10,439 nt of DNA from an uncultured Desulfomonile sp. (lineage in GTDB: Bacteria > Desulfobacterota > Desulfomonilia > Desulfomonilales > Desulfomonilaceae). Below, piece after piece: positions 1-6,885 of this stretch. The notes under the pieces were generated by a model, which saw nothing but the letters and a program-made list of their open reading frames with translations, searched no databases and was not told the DNA's origin. The translations under genes were made by a program, and so were the position numbers. The stretch covers positions 1 through 10,439 of the forward strand of contig CALDNG010000480.1 of assembly GCA_937915285.1 (NCBI GenBank), given 5' to 3'. Position 1 is the first letter of the stretch. Every line of letters starts with the position of its first letter.

Positions 1-1
1 T

Positions 2-985
2 CTATCTAATGCGATGGCTGATTCATGGCAATGGAGGCAGCTTTATGATAGCGCCCAGGACAGTTTCCGCTCTGGACGAGTCTCGCAATCTCTCTCAATG
101 GCAAAGGATTCTCTCAGGAAGGCTGACCTGGAGTTCGGGGCCGACAGTCTGTATGCGCTCAACTCGTTGGTCCTTTTGGGTGACCTGACGAAAGCCTACG
201 GTTCCTATTCAGAATCAGCCAGATTTTACAAAAGGGCCTTGGACACTCAGCAGAAGCTTTTTGGAATTGCACATCCGAACAACGCCGCTCTTCTAAATAG
301 TCTAGCTTCAGTAAACATGAATCTCGGCAATATTCCCGAGGCCTCGGCCCAGTTCAGCAAGGCGATTGAAATCAGCAGGCTTTCAGGCCATGGTGGGGAC
401 CCATGTGTGGCAGATTCACTGATTGGGCTGGCAAGCCTGGACAGAACTGCCAACAATCACGAACTCTCAGAGAAAAATCTAGTGAAGGCGCTAAGCATTC
501 TGGATTTATACTCAAAATACAAGCCTTCCATAAATTTGACCATTGCCAACGCCAGGGTCAGTCTGGCTGACAGCCTAAAGGCTCAGGCAAAATACCAGGA
601 TTCAGCAAGGCAGTACAGAGCTGCAATCAAATACTTTGAAACCAGGGGGATGGCTTCATCGGGCGCCGTCACCGAATGCCTGATTGCCATGGGCGACAGC
701 TATGTAAGTTCAGGCAAGAAGGCCAGAGCGCTGGATTGCTTCAAAAGAGCCCTGGTCTCATCCGACTCTACGGACAACATGACTACAGCGCTTGTTTCGA
801 GAAGGCTGGCAGGGATTTACAGATCGATGGGGAACATTCCGGAGGCCAGAAGATATCTGCGCCAAGCCGTGGCGACCCTTGAAACATGCTCGCCTTCAGG
901 TTGCCCACTTCTTGCCGACACCCAAAAATCACTAAAGGACCTGACAGAGAGGGGAAAAGCCAAAGACGGCGATACCTCAGCCTAA
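2..985 (+). CDS. TPR-repeat protein, 5' end outside the window
   Basis: The product is almost entirely tetratricopeptide repeats, helical-hairpin scaffolds that bind other proteins. Counting from the first in-window Met (base 14), about seven repeats are visible near residues 8-40, 48-82, 92-124, 134-166, 175-210, 219-252 and 259-292. Typical spacing motifs include 'LGDLTKAYGSYSESARFYKRA' (cut here) and 'YRSMGNIPEARRYLRQAV'. The repeats resemble the kinesin-light-chain-like TPR class. No catalytic domain is present. The frame is open to base 2 and no Shine-Dalgarno sequence precedes the ATG at 14, so the true start lies upstream. The residues just before that Met read L-S-N-A, which would suit the end of a signal peptide, so the protein may be exported (inference). 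The C-terminus is a short charged tail. A large stem-loop follows the stop codon. The partner and specific role are unknown; the TPR call is secure. Confidence 0.88.
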   Translation, partial: LSNAMADSWQWRQLYDSAQDSFRSGRVSQSLSMAKDSLRKADLEFGADSLYALNSLVLLGDLTKAYGSYSESARFYKRALDTQQKLFGIAHPNNAALLNSLASVNMNLGNIPEASAQFSKAIEISRLSGHGGDPCVADSLIGLASLDRTANNHELSEKNLVKALSILDLYSKYKPSINLTIANARVSLADSLKAQAKYQDSARQYRAAIKYFETRGMASSGAVTECLIAMGDSYVSSGKKARALDCFKRALVSSDSTDNMTTALVSRRLAGIYRSMGNIPEARRYLRQAVATLETCSPSGCPLLADTQKSLKDLTERGKAKDGDTSA

Positions 986-1006
986 ACCATCCCAGTCCCT
1001 AAAGAT

Positions 1007-1086
1007 TAGTCGCCCGGAAGTTTTGCAGTCAGTGCCGGTTGGCGCTTAACTACTTGCACTCAAGACTTTCGGGCGCTATAGTTTTT
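1007..1086 (+). terminator. Long imperfect stem-loop followed by T-run, possible terminator
   Basis: CGCCCGGAAG (1011-1020) pairs with CTTTCGGGCG (1066-1075) through 10 pairs including one G-U. Allowing one bulged T adds TAG/CTA (1007-1009 with 1076-1078). Inside is a second hairpin, AGTGCC-GGTT-GGCGCT (1031-1046). A run of five T lies at 1082-1086. Its place just after the TPR gene suggests a terminator, but the loop is large and the T-run starts a few bases past the stem. A structured leader for the following small gene is an alternative. Confidence 0.35.
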
Positions 1087-1154
1087 GTGGAAATCAATAG
1101 TCGCTATCCGATAGTGTGTGAAGGGATAGCTCCTGGGGAGTCTGAATTGTTAGT

Positions 1155-1158
1155 GAGG
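1155..1158 (+). promoter_or_regulatory. Ribosome binding site for the TTG-started small gene
   Basis: GAGG lies 8 nt upstream of the TTG at 1167. An in-frame TAA occupies 1164-1166, directly before that TTG, so no longer version of the frame exists and this site fixes the start. Confidence 0.6.
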
Positions 1159-1166
1159 ACTGTTAA

Positions 1167-1325
1167 TTGAAAACACGATGCGCAAATTGTATTTTTAGAG
1201 CCTATGCCGGGAAAAATCCTGAGTCCTGGTTGGCTCGACTATGGAAGTGGCATACCGGTTGGTGTCCAGGCTGGAAAGCCTATCAGCTTGAATTGGCTGA
1301 CAAAAAGAAAAATGGGATCGCCTGA
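1167..1325 (+). CDS. Small CxxC...HxxxC protein, 52 residues, TTG start
   Basis: This short gene begins with TTG behind a well-spaced GAGG and ends at TGA 1323-1325. The product starts M-K-T-R-C-A-N-C and has a Trp-rich core, 'LARLWKWHTGWCPGWKAYQ', followed by a Lys-rich tail. Cys5, Cys8, His29 and Cys33 form CxxC-x20-HxxxC, a spacing compatible with binding one zinc ion. I recall similar roughly 50-residue uncharacterised proteins with a 'WHT.WCPGWK' core in Deltaproteobacteria and some other anaerobes; this is memory, not a search. The density of Trp, Cys and His in a meaningful order argues against a chance frame. An overlapping 67-codon frame (1204-1407) lacks such a pattern. The gene sits 74 nt before the SGNH-hydrolase gene on the same strand and could share its transcript. 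Role unknown; nucleic-acid or protein binding is a guess from the motif. Confidence 0.72.
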   Translation: MKTRCANCIFRAYAGKNPESWLARLWKWHTGWCPGWKAYQLELADKKKNGIA

Positions 1326-1399
1326 ACCAAATCATTCAAATTGTTGTCCGAATATCAAATGTCCAATTATTAATAACGGAATTGCTAAAGTGAACGCCC

Positions 1400-2122
1400 A
1401 TGACTGATCTTCGATGCATTCCTTTCTGGGGCATGTTTCCTTTTGTGATACCGCAAGCCATGAAATTGAGACGAAATGCTCCGCGTTTATCAGGCGCGGA
1501 TGGTCCGTCTACAGGCAAAGTGGGCGCGGGTAAGACCTTGAGGATGCTAGCTATCGGTGACTCAATCATTGCCGGTGTAGGCGCTAGAACAGTTGAGGAC
1601 GCTTTGCCGGGACAGGTTGCTCACGCATTGGCGGATGTCCTCCATCGTGAAGTCAAGTGGACAGCATCGGGCATTGTTGGGGCGAGATCATCGACAGTTT
1701 TGAAGCGTCTGATCCCAAACCTTGCTCCGGAACCATTTGATCTCGTGGTAATATCTGTAGGTGTAAACGATGTGACTTCGTTGCGAACGCTTGGACAATG
1801 GTCGAAAGATCTGAATGGCCTCATGGATGAACTACATTATCACTCGAGCAATGCCATGATTGCTTTTTCCGGACTTCCGCCCATGGCACGTTTCCCGTTG
1901 CTTCCCCAGCCGCTAAGGACAGTTATGGGAATCAGGTCCAGAATGTTTGATGACGCAGCAAAATCAGTCATACACAATAGAGAGCGCGTCTTTCATGTCC
2001 CTATAGGTTTTGACCCGGCGCCTGGTCAATTCTCACCAGACGGCTATCATCCTTCCCCCGAAAGTTACAGGGAACTCGGCAGGCAGATAGCTTTGGCGGC
2101 AAGGCCTTATTTTTCGGATTAA
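1400..2122 (+). CDS. SGNH/GDSL-family hydrolase (esterase/lipase type)
   Basis: The 240-residue product has the serine-hydrolase signatures of the SGNH family: block I G-D-S at 53-55 with Ser55 as nucleophile, a block II Gly near 91-94 (G-I-V-G-A-R-S), block III G-V-N-D at 121-124, and the block V catalytic pair D-x-x-H at Asp214 and His217 in D-G-Y-H-P. Members hydrolyse esters, for example lysophospholipids, acyl groups on sugars or acyl-CoA; the substrate cannot be read from sequence. The N-terminal segment F-P-F-V-I-P-Q-A-M-K-L-R-R resembles the amphipathic lead-in of a proteobacterial SGNH subgroup, so the start must be at or before Met12 (1433). ATG 1400 is kept although its ribosome site is weak. 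No clear signal peptide is seen, so the enzyme is cytoplasmic or membrane-associated. The gene converges with the CHAT gene, with only 2 nt between the stops. Confidence 0.9.
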   Translation: MTDLRCIPFWGMFPFVIPQAMKLRRNAPRLSGADGPSTGKVGAGKTLRMLAIGDSIIAGVGARTVEDALPGQVAHALADVLHREVKWTASGIVGARSSTVLKRLIPNLAPEPFDLVVISVGVNDVTSLRTLGQWSKDLNGLMDELHYHSSNAMIAFSGLPPMARFPLLPQPLRTVMGIRSRMFDDAAKSVIHNRERVFHVPIGFDPAPGQFSPDGYHPSPESYRELGRQIALAARPYFSD

Positions 2123-2131
2123 AGCTAATCC
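2116..2131. repeat. Perfect inverted repeat spanning both convergent stop codons
   Basis: GGATTA (2116-2121), AAGC spacer, TAATCC (2126-2131). The 6-bp arms contain the TAA of the SGNH gene and the TAG of the CHAT gene. No T-run follows on either strand, so it is not a canonical terminator. It could give a small hairpin at both mRNA 3' ends. Confidence 0.4.
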
Positions 2132-4905
2132 CCTACCAGAACAAAACCACTCCAGTAATGCGGTTGCCGGTAACCCTGACTGCGCAAATCGTCTTTAGCG
2201 CCTTTTAATGCCAGTGATTTAGACTTTCCGGATTTGAGATGATCAAAAAAACTCACCAGAAGTTTAATCACAACTCCCTGTTCAACTTCCCAAAGTGACA
2301 CCAGAACCGACTTTACCCCTGCGACCTGAAACGCACGCCCCATGTTCAGGAGACCCTGTCCTGGGAGGCCATTTCCTGAAGTGTCCAGGTGGCATGATGT
2401 CAATGCCACTATTTCGGAGTTTAGCCTGATTGAAGCGATGTCCGAAAGTTTGAGAAATCCGTCCACGCCTTGGGAATCAATGCTCAGTGCGATGAAGGGT
2501 TCCATGACGAGCGGAAAATTTTCCGACATAACGGCCGGAGTCGTAAATAAAACATTGGCGAACCCATCCATGACAGAATTTATCCTGGATATTACATTGG
2601 TTTTACTAGCGTTTACGCCACTTAACAGGACATATTTTCCCCGAAATATCCTTTCCAGTTCCTTGGCAGGGATTGATGCTGAAGAAGCGCTCATGATACC
2701 GAAAAATTCGGGCCTAGCCTCAAAAACAGCTCTAAGCAACTCAGAATGTGAATTATTTGAGCCCGCAGGGTCTCGAGTACTCGAGAGCTTTGCCGCCGAA
2801 GACAGGTTTTCCGGAAAAACGGGACTGGAAATCACAAGTGAGCCAGATGGCAGTCTGCTTTTGCTAGAAGCCGCCCTTGACTGGCTCATGGCCGTCAATG
2901 ATGGCTGTAAACTCAACGGATAGAGATCTCCGAACAGACGCCCCTCCGACTTGGCGTCAACCTGTGGCCCTGTGGTCGACTGAGTTGAAGTTTCCTGTCT
3001 ATCTGAAGTTGCCGGTAGCGACAATGCGTCAAACGCGATGAGAGCGAACATGCCATCAGGGACAATCGTCACTGGAGCGCCGGCTGGCACATCGATCATC
3101 ACTGCAGACAATAGCCGGTTATATATGGATGAGCCCACATCTGAAGCAAAATCTTTCGAGGTCTGGCCATCAAGCGCCTGTCTCAAGTCACGGATTTGCT
3201 TTTCCAGATCACTCCTGGGCCATTCAACAAGCATGCTTTTTACAATCTGTTTGCCGTGAATGAAAATGACCCCGACTGCAGCGTCCAGGTCCTCCAACAC
3301 GATGACACGGTCTTCCGGTTTAAGGCTTGATTCATTCAGCCTGAAAGGTCCGGGGTATTTGATGGAGGTGTAAAAGGGATTTTTCTTTTTCAACTCTACT
3401 ATCAACGCGTCCAGGTCCTTTTCAGCCTGTCTTAGTTGATTCGTTAGCGCATCTAGCCTGGATTTATTGGTCTGTGCGTCTGAAGAATTGATTTCGCCTC
3501 TGAGGGAACTGATTTTATTAATAAGCGAATTCTCTTTTGCTATGACTTCCCGTGGCGCTCCAAGCGCGGTGGAATACGCTCCCTGCCAGATACGGGAAGC
3601 GAATGATCTTGATTTAAGCAGTTCACTAATCTCGAGACTCCCCTCCGGATTGTTCAGCCTAATTCTTATTCGGGCAAGGCCCTTGTATGGCGCCGACGGA
3701 TGAAATCCTCCAATCTGCTTTTCAAAGAAAAGATTTCTCTCCGAAGGTTTTGCGGCGGCCCTGATTTCCTCTGAGGCGTCTAAAGCTTTCAGATAGGCTT
3801 CCTCAGACTTTTTGTAGTCTTTAACACCCTCCAGAGCCCTCGCGAGACCAACATAAGCCGCAAACAAATCTGATGCGCTTCCCTTATCTGTTACACCATC
3901 CCTTTCCTTGGAATAATATGACAGCGCAGAAGCCCAATCGCGTTTCATCAGCGCCAAACGTCCCAATCCCCGCAAACTCCCGCTCTCGCCAATGATTGCC
4001 TCAGCCTGGGACAGCATTCCTGCATCCAGATACCAGTCCGCTATCGACTCCAATGAGTCTGAAGTTGGGATACCAGCGCTTTTGAGGACCTGAACCGAAT
4101 CTCCGGCCACTTTAATCCCGGCTTCAAATTTGCCGGATCGAATCAACACTTCTGCCAGTTCCATCATTGCGGCCGCAACGTCTTTGGGCTCTACATTGTC
4201 ACGAAGTAGAGCTAGCGAGGCCGAATAAGAATCAGTCGCCCTCTCGTACAGTCCAAGCCTGCTGTAAACAAAACCGATGTTGTTTTGAACCGAGGCTTCA
4301 TTTTTCCCGAGGCTTTTCGATCTGAACTTGGCAAGAGCCAGTCTGAATGAATCAAGAGCCCGTGAGTATAGTCCTTGGTCAGTGAACAATTCGCCTACAT
4401 TATTAAGGACCAGACCCTCATCTTCAGTTTTTCCCAACTTTGCGAAAAGTGGCAAAGCTTGTTCGAAGTATTGAAGAGCGGAACTGTAATCTCCGAGAGA
4501 TTCATAAACCTGTCCCAGACTGTAAAGCTCAGTAGCTTCACCGTCCGAGTCGCCCAATTTCTTCTTGGTCTGGATAGATCTCCTGAATTGTTCAATTGCC
4601 TTGTCATACAGACCGAGGTCCTTGAAGACTATCCCCATGTTCATCCTGGTTCCGGAGTCTTCGATTTTTATCACCTTTCTATCGAGTTGCAGCGCCAGCC
4701 GATGATCACTGAAACCCTTGCCATCTGCCTCAAACTCCAGCGGAATGCTTTTGGTTGGCGGTCCAGGCAAAACCACGACTCCTGAAACTTCAGTGCCCAC
4801 CAACCCGCTTTCCTGATCCGTTACCGGAATTAAAAAATGAGCGTGCCCTAACATTGAAGCAGACAAAACGACAGCCAGACATACAGTCCATCCGATAATT
4901 CGCAT
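2125..4905 (-). CDS. Exported TPR-CHAT protein with altered catalytic dyad
   Basis: CHAT domains are caspase-like cysteine-peptidase relatives, often fused to TPR arrays. From the preferred start the product has 926 residues: a signal peptide at 1-22 (M-R-I-I-G-W then a hydrophobic stretch ending G-H-A), a short beta-rich segment, TPRs over roughly 84-420, a coiled coil about 453-510, and a CHAT domain about 530-926. CHAT marks include I-V-P-D-G (614-618), L-T-S-C-H with Cys838, S-L-W-E-V and the C-terminal H-Y-W-S-G-F. The usual His motif (H-F-A-T-H-G) aligns with L-F-T-T-P-A, placing Pro790 where the catalytic His should be. The start at 4905 is preferred over the ATG at 5013 because AGGGGA sits 5 nt upstream and only this start puts the signal peptide at the N-terminus. 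It is therefore probably an extracytoplasmic, possibly inactive, CHAT scaffold. Family call firm; inactivity is inferred. Confidence 0.9.
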   Translation of the reverse strand: MRIIGWTVCLAVVLSASMLGHAHFLIPVTDQESGLVGTEVSGVVVLPGPPTKSIPLEFEADGKGFSDHRLALQLDRKVIKIEDSGTRMNMGIVFKDLGLYDKAIEQFRRSIQTKKKLGDSDGEATELYSLGQVYESLGDYSSALQYFEQALPLFAKLGKTEDEGLVLNNVGELFTDQGLYSRALDSFRLALAKFRSKSLGKNEASVQNNIGFVYSRLGLYERATDSYSASLALLRDNVEPKDVAAAMMELAEVLIRSGKFEAGIKVAGDSVQVLKSAGIPTSDSLESIADWYLDAGMLSQAEAIIGESGSLRGLGRLALMKRDWASALSYYSKERDGVTDKGSASDLFAAYVGLARALEGVKDYKKSEEAYLKALDASEEIRAAAKPSERNLFFEKQIGGFHPSAPYKGLARIRIRLNNPEGSLEISELLKSRSFASRIWQGAYSTALGAPREVIAKENSLINKISSLRGEINSSDAQTNKSRLDALTNQLRQAEKDLDALIVELKKKNPFYTSIKYPGPFRLNESSLKPEDRVIVLEDLDAAVGVIFIHGKQIVKSMLVEWPRSDLEKQIRDLRQALDGQTSKDFASDVGSSIYNRLLSAVMIDVPAGAPVTIVPDGMFALIAFDALSLPATSDRQETSTQSTTGPQVDAKSEGRLFGDLYPLSLQPSLTAMSQSRAASSKSRLPSGSLVISSPVFPENLSSAAKLSSTRDPAGSNNSHSELLRAVFEARPEFFGIMSASSASIPAKELERIFRGKYVLLSGVNASKTNVISRINSVMDGFANVLFTTPAVMSENFPLVMEPFIALSIDSQGVDGFLKLSDIASIRLNSEIVALTSCHLDTSGNGLPGQGLLNMGRAFQVAGVKSVLVSLWEVEQGVVIKLLVSFFDHLKSGKSKSLALKGAKDDLRSQGYRQPHYWSGFVLVGD

Positions 4906-5372
4906 CCTGATCCCCTGGACTATGGAATAAACCCTTTTGGAATAATTGTTTCGGGTCTGAAAGTAAGGTCCACCAACAATGAAGTTATGGGTTAACTGTG
5001 GGGAAGTAAACAAAAAAAGACACCTGAAGACGCAATCATGGATAGGAATCTACTCATCTGAGCGGTTGTCATGGGTTGGCCGACAGTCTGTTCTTTTCTT
5101 TTGGCAACGTGTATCCGCTCGATGAAACTGATTTGTGACAGTGGTGTCAGATGTCGTGAAGTGAGTTGCAGACCTGGCCGGAACAGTCCCGACCGGTTTT
5201 GTCCCTCAGATTCAGCCCGAATTGCCGGGTCAGCTCTGATCCGTTTGCGAGGAGTAGAGATGTGAGAAACCATGCCATGCCAAAATAGAACTTAGCTACA
5301 ATCGGTGTTCGACGGAATCCCTTCCTGCGGGATTTGGGATTAGGCCATGAAAAGAAATGAAGTGAATCAATC
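4906..5372. other. Divergent intergenic region, no convincing gene
   Basis: This 467-nt stretch separates the divergent CHAT gene and the secreted-protein gene and should hold both promoters. A -10-like TACAAT lies at 5297-5302 on the plus strand, with no good -35 at 16-18 nt. AATCCC (5316-5321) and GGGATT (5329-5334) form a 6-bp hairpin with a 7-nt loop in the predicted leader of the gene at 5373. Open frames on both strands (plus 5071-5265, minus 4992-5273) encode Arg-rich, unpatterned peptides and look like chance. Confidence 0.4.
4911..4916 (-). promoter_or_regulatory. Ribosome binding site deciding the CHAT-gene start
   Basis: On the minus strand AGGGGA lies 5 nt before the ATG at 4905-4903. 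It supports that start, which places the hydrophobic signal peptide at the N-terminus, over the upstream ATG at 5013. Confidence 0.6.
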
Positions 5373-6773
5373 ATGAGAAAAAAGTCGATGATGCTGGCCG
5401 CTATTTTAGCCATTTGGACCATGTGCTCCCTGGTTTCGGAGGCTCGCGGTCCGGATGATCGAGAAAAAAGGGAAAAATTCCGGTCCCCAATAGGTGGTCC
5501 ACCGGCAAGGGGCGAAGTAAGAACCGGCCCCTCAACCAGCGCCCCATCAATCAACCGCTCCATACAAAGACCACAACTCTCTACACCTGCCCCAAGGCAA
5601 TTTTCTGTCCCCAATCTGCAAGGCAGGCAACCCACTACCAGGCAGCAAACGCCTCAATCCAGATCTAATTTTTCTTCGGAGATATTCAAGCAGCCTCGCT
5701 CAGTTGATACAGCCGGCTCGAGGCCGAGAGTCAATCAGTTTTCAAGGCCTTCTGTTCAGACTCCGGCCTTTCAGCAGGGTCTGCCTCGCGTTGAAAGAAA
5801 CCTCCGGCAAAGCCCGACCCAGTCCCCCGTCCGAAATTTTCTCCAACAGCCCAGCCGTTCATTCGGGGCGCGACCTTCGCAGGGTGACGTCCAGCAATTT
5901 CTGAGGTTGCCTCAGGGACGCGTAGGCGCCCGGCCTCAACAGGGTTTGGGCAGAGTCGGGGCCGCTGCCATTGGAGGAGCGGCTGGAGCAGTAGCCCTGG
6001 ATCAGTTCATGAACCATGGCAGACAAGGCCGAAATCAGTCTGTCTCATCATACATGCCGTCCCGGGGCTATCCGCTGAGCGCGAGGCTGACCCCGGACTC
6101 GGCCCAGGCTATCAGGAAAAGCTATCCCGCGAGATACCCCGGTACGTTCAACAAGGTGTGGTGGGCTCAACGACCGGTATTGTCAAGCTATTACTGGCAT
6201 AGCAGGATATGGCCTTACCGGCCCTGGAATTACTGGTGGCGCCCTGCCACCTGGGTTGCGCTCGGTTCATGGATTGCCTGGAACTGGGGGCCCCCAATCT
6301 TTTACGATTATGGGGCCAATTTTTATTATCTCAATAACTTCGTATACCTGAATGGCCGCCGGATCTGTTCAGCCTATGATTACTATAATCAGGCAGCCCA
6401 AATAGTTGTACAGATACCTGAGGTAAAAGACGAAGTCGATGAATGGATGCCCCTTGGTGTATTCGTCCTCACCCAGGACCCGACCGTTGATTCAAACGTT
6501 GTTATTCAGCTTGCAGTGAACAAGGACGGAATAATTCAGGGGACCTACTATAACGGCGATACTAACACCACCAAGCCTGTCAAAGGCATGGTTGAGAAGG
6601 AGAATCAGAGGGCAGTATGGACCTTCGCCGATGACAGCGGAGCCACTGTGATCATGGAAACCGGTATCTACAACCTCACTCTTGATCAGACCGGTATTCT
6701 GGTGCATCTGGGCAAATCCCAGACTGAGCAGTGGTTCCTGGTGAGATTGCACGAACCTGCAAACACAGAGTGA
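5373..6773 (+). CDS. Secreted low-complexity / Trp-rich protein with C-terminal beta domain
   Basis: The 466-residue product begins with a signal peptide (M-R-K-K then a hydrophobic core to about residue 24, V-S-E-A). Residues 26-190 are Pro/Gln/Arg/Ser-rich and probably disordered, with loosely repeated R-P-S-x-x motifs and 'GRVGARPQQGLGRVG'. A Gly/Ala helix-like piece (G-A-A-A-I-G-G-A-A-G-A) spans 196-208. Residues 255-330 form an unusual aromatic belt rich in Trp and Tyr. The C-terminal domain (about 357-460) opens with 'EWMPLGVFVLTQD' and continues with short beta-strand-like segments ending E-Q-W-F-L-V-R-L. I associate this C-terminal pattern with exported planctomycete and deltaproteobacterial proteins of unknown role, some carried in databases under the unhelpful name mu-protocadherin cell-surface protein; that is from memory. 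It is likely periplasmic or surface-located. The ribosome site is weak (GAAGTGA, about 10 nt upstream). No enzymatic motif was found. Confidence 0.85.
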   Translation: MRKKSMMLAAILAIWTMCSLVSEARGPDDREKREKFRSPIGGPPARGEVRTGPSTSAPSINRSIQRPQLSTPAPRQFSVPNLQGRQPTTRQQTPQSRSNFSSEIFKQPRSVDTAGSRPRVNQFSRPSVQTPAFQQGLPRVERNLRQSPTQSPVRNFLQQPSRSFGARPSQGDVQQFLRLPQGRVGARPQQGLGRVGAAAIGGAAGAVALDQFMNHGRQGRNQSVSSYMPSRGYPLSARLTPDSAQAIRKSYPARYPGTFNKVWWAQRPVLSSYYWHSRIWPYRPWNYWWRPATWVALGSWIAWNWGPPIFYDYGANFYYLNNFVYLNGRRICSAYDYYNQAAQIVVQIPEVKDEVDEWMPLGVFVLTQDPTVDSNVVIQLAVNKDGIIQGTYYNGDTNTTKPVKGMVEKENQRAVWTFADDSGATVIMETGIYNLTLDQTGILVHLGKSQTEQWFLVRLHEPANTE

Positions 6774-6885
6774 TTCACATCCCAATGGTCAGCCGGGAAC
6801 GTGCATAGGACCAAGGACTAATTGCACGGACCCGGCGCCACTCAAAGAATTCAACCTGACACCGGCGAATCCCCGTCCGCCTGAT

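Noticed and set aside
1204..1407. 67-codon ATG frame overlapping the small CxxC gene
   Set aside because: The alternative frame starting at TTG 1167 has the metal-binding pattern, Trp-rich core and ribosome site, while this one has none.
2342..2923. 193-codon open frame on the plus strand
   Set aside because: It lies wholly antisense to the well-conserved CHAT domain, and its translation shows no family pattern.
4992..5273. Small open frames on both strands in the divergent intergenic region
   Set aside because: The peptides are Arg/Ser-rich without patterned hydrophobicity and lack good ribosome sites.
5147..5635. 162-codon open frame on the minus strand, partly outside the gene at 5373
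   Set aside because: Half is antisense to the signal-peptide and low-complexity region. The remainder has no ribosome site and no recognisable pattern. A decayed gene cannot be fully excluded.
6774..6885. Possible terminator between the convergent genes at 6773 and 6886
   Set aside because: Only short arms (GTGCA/TGCAC, GGCG/CGCC) were found, with no T-run on either strand.
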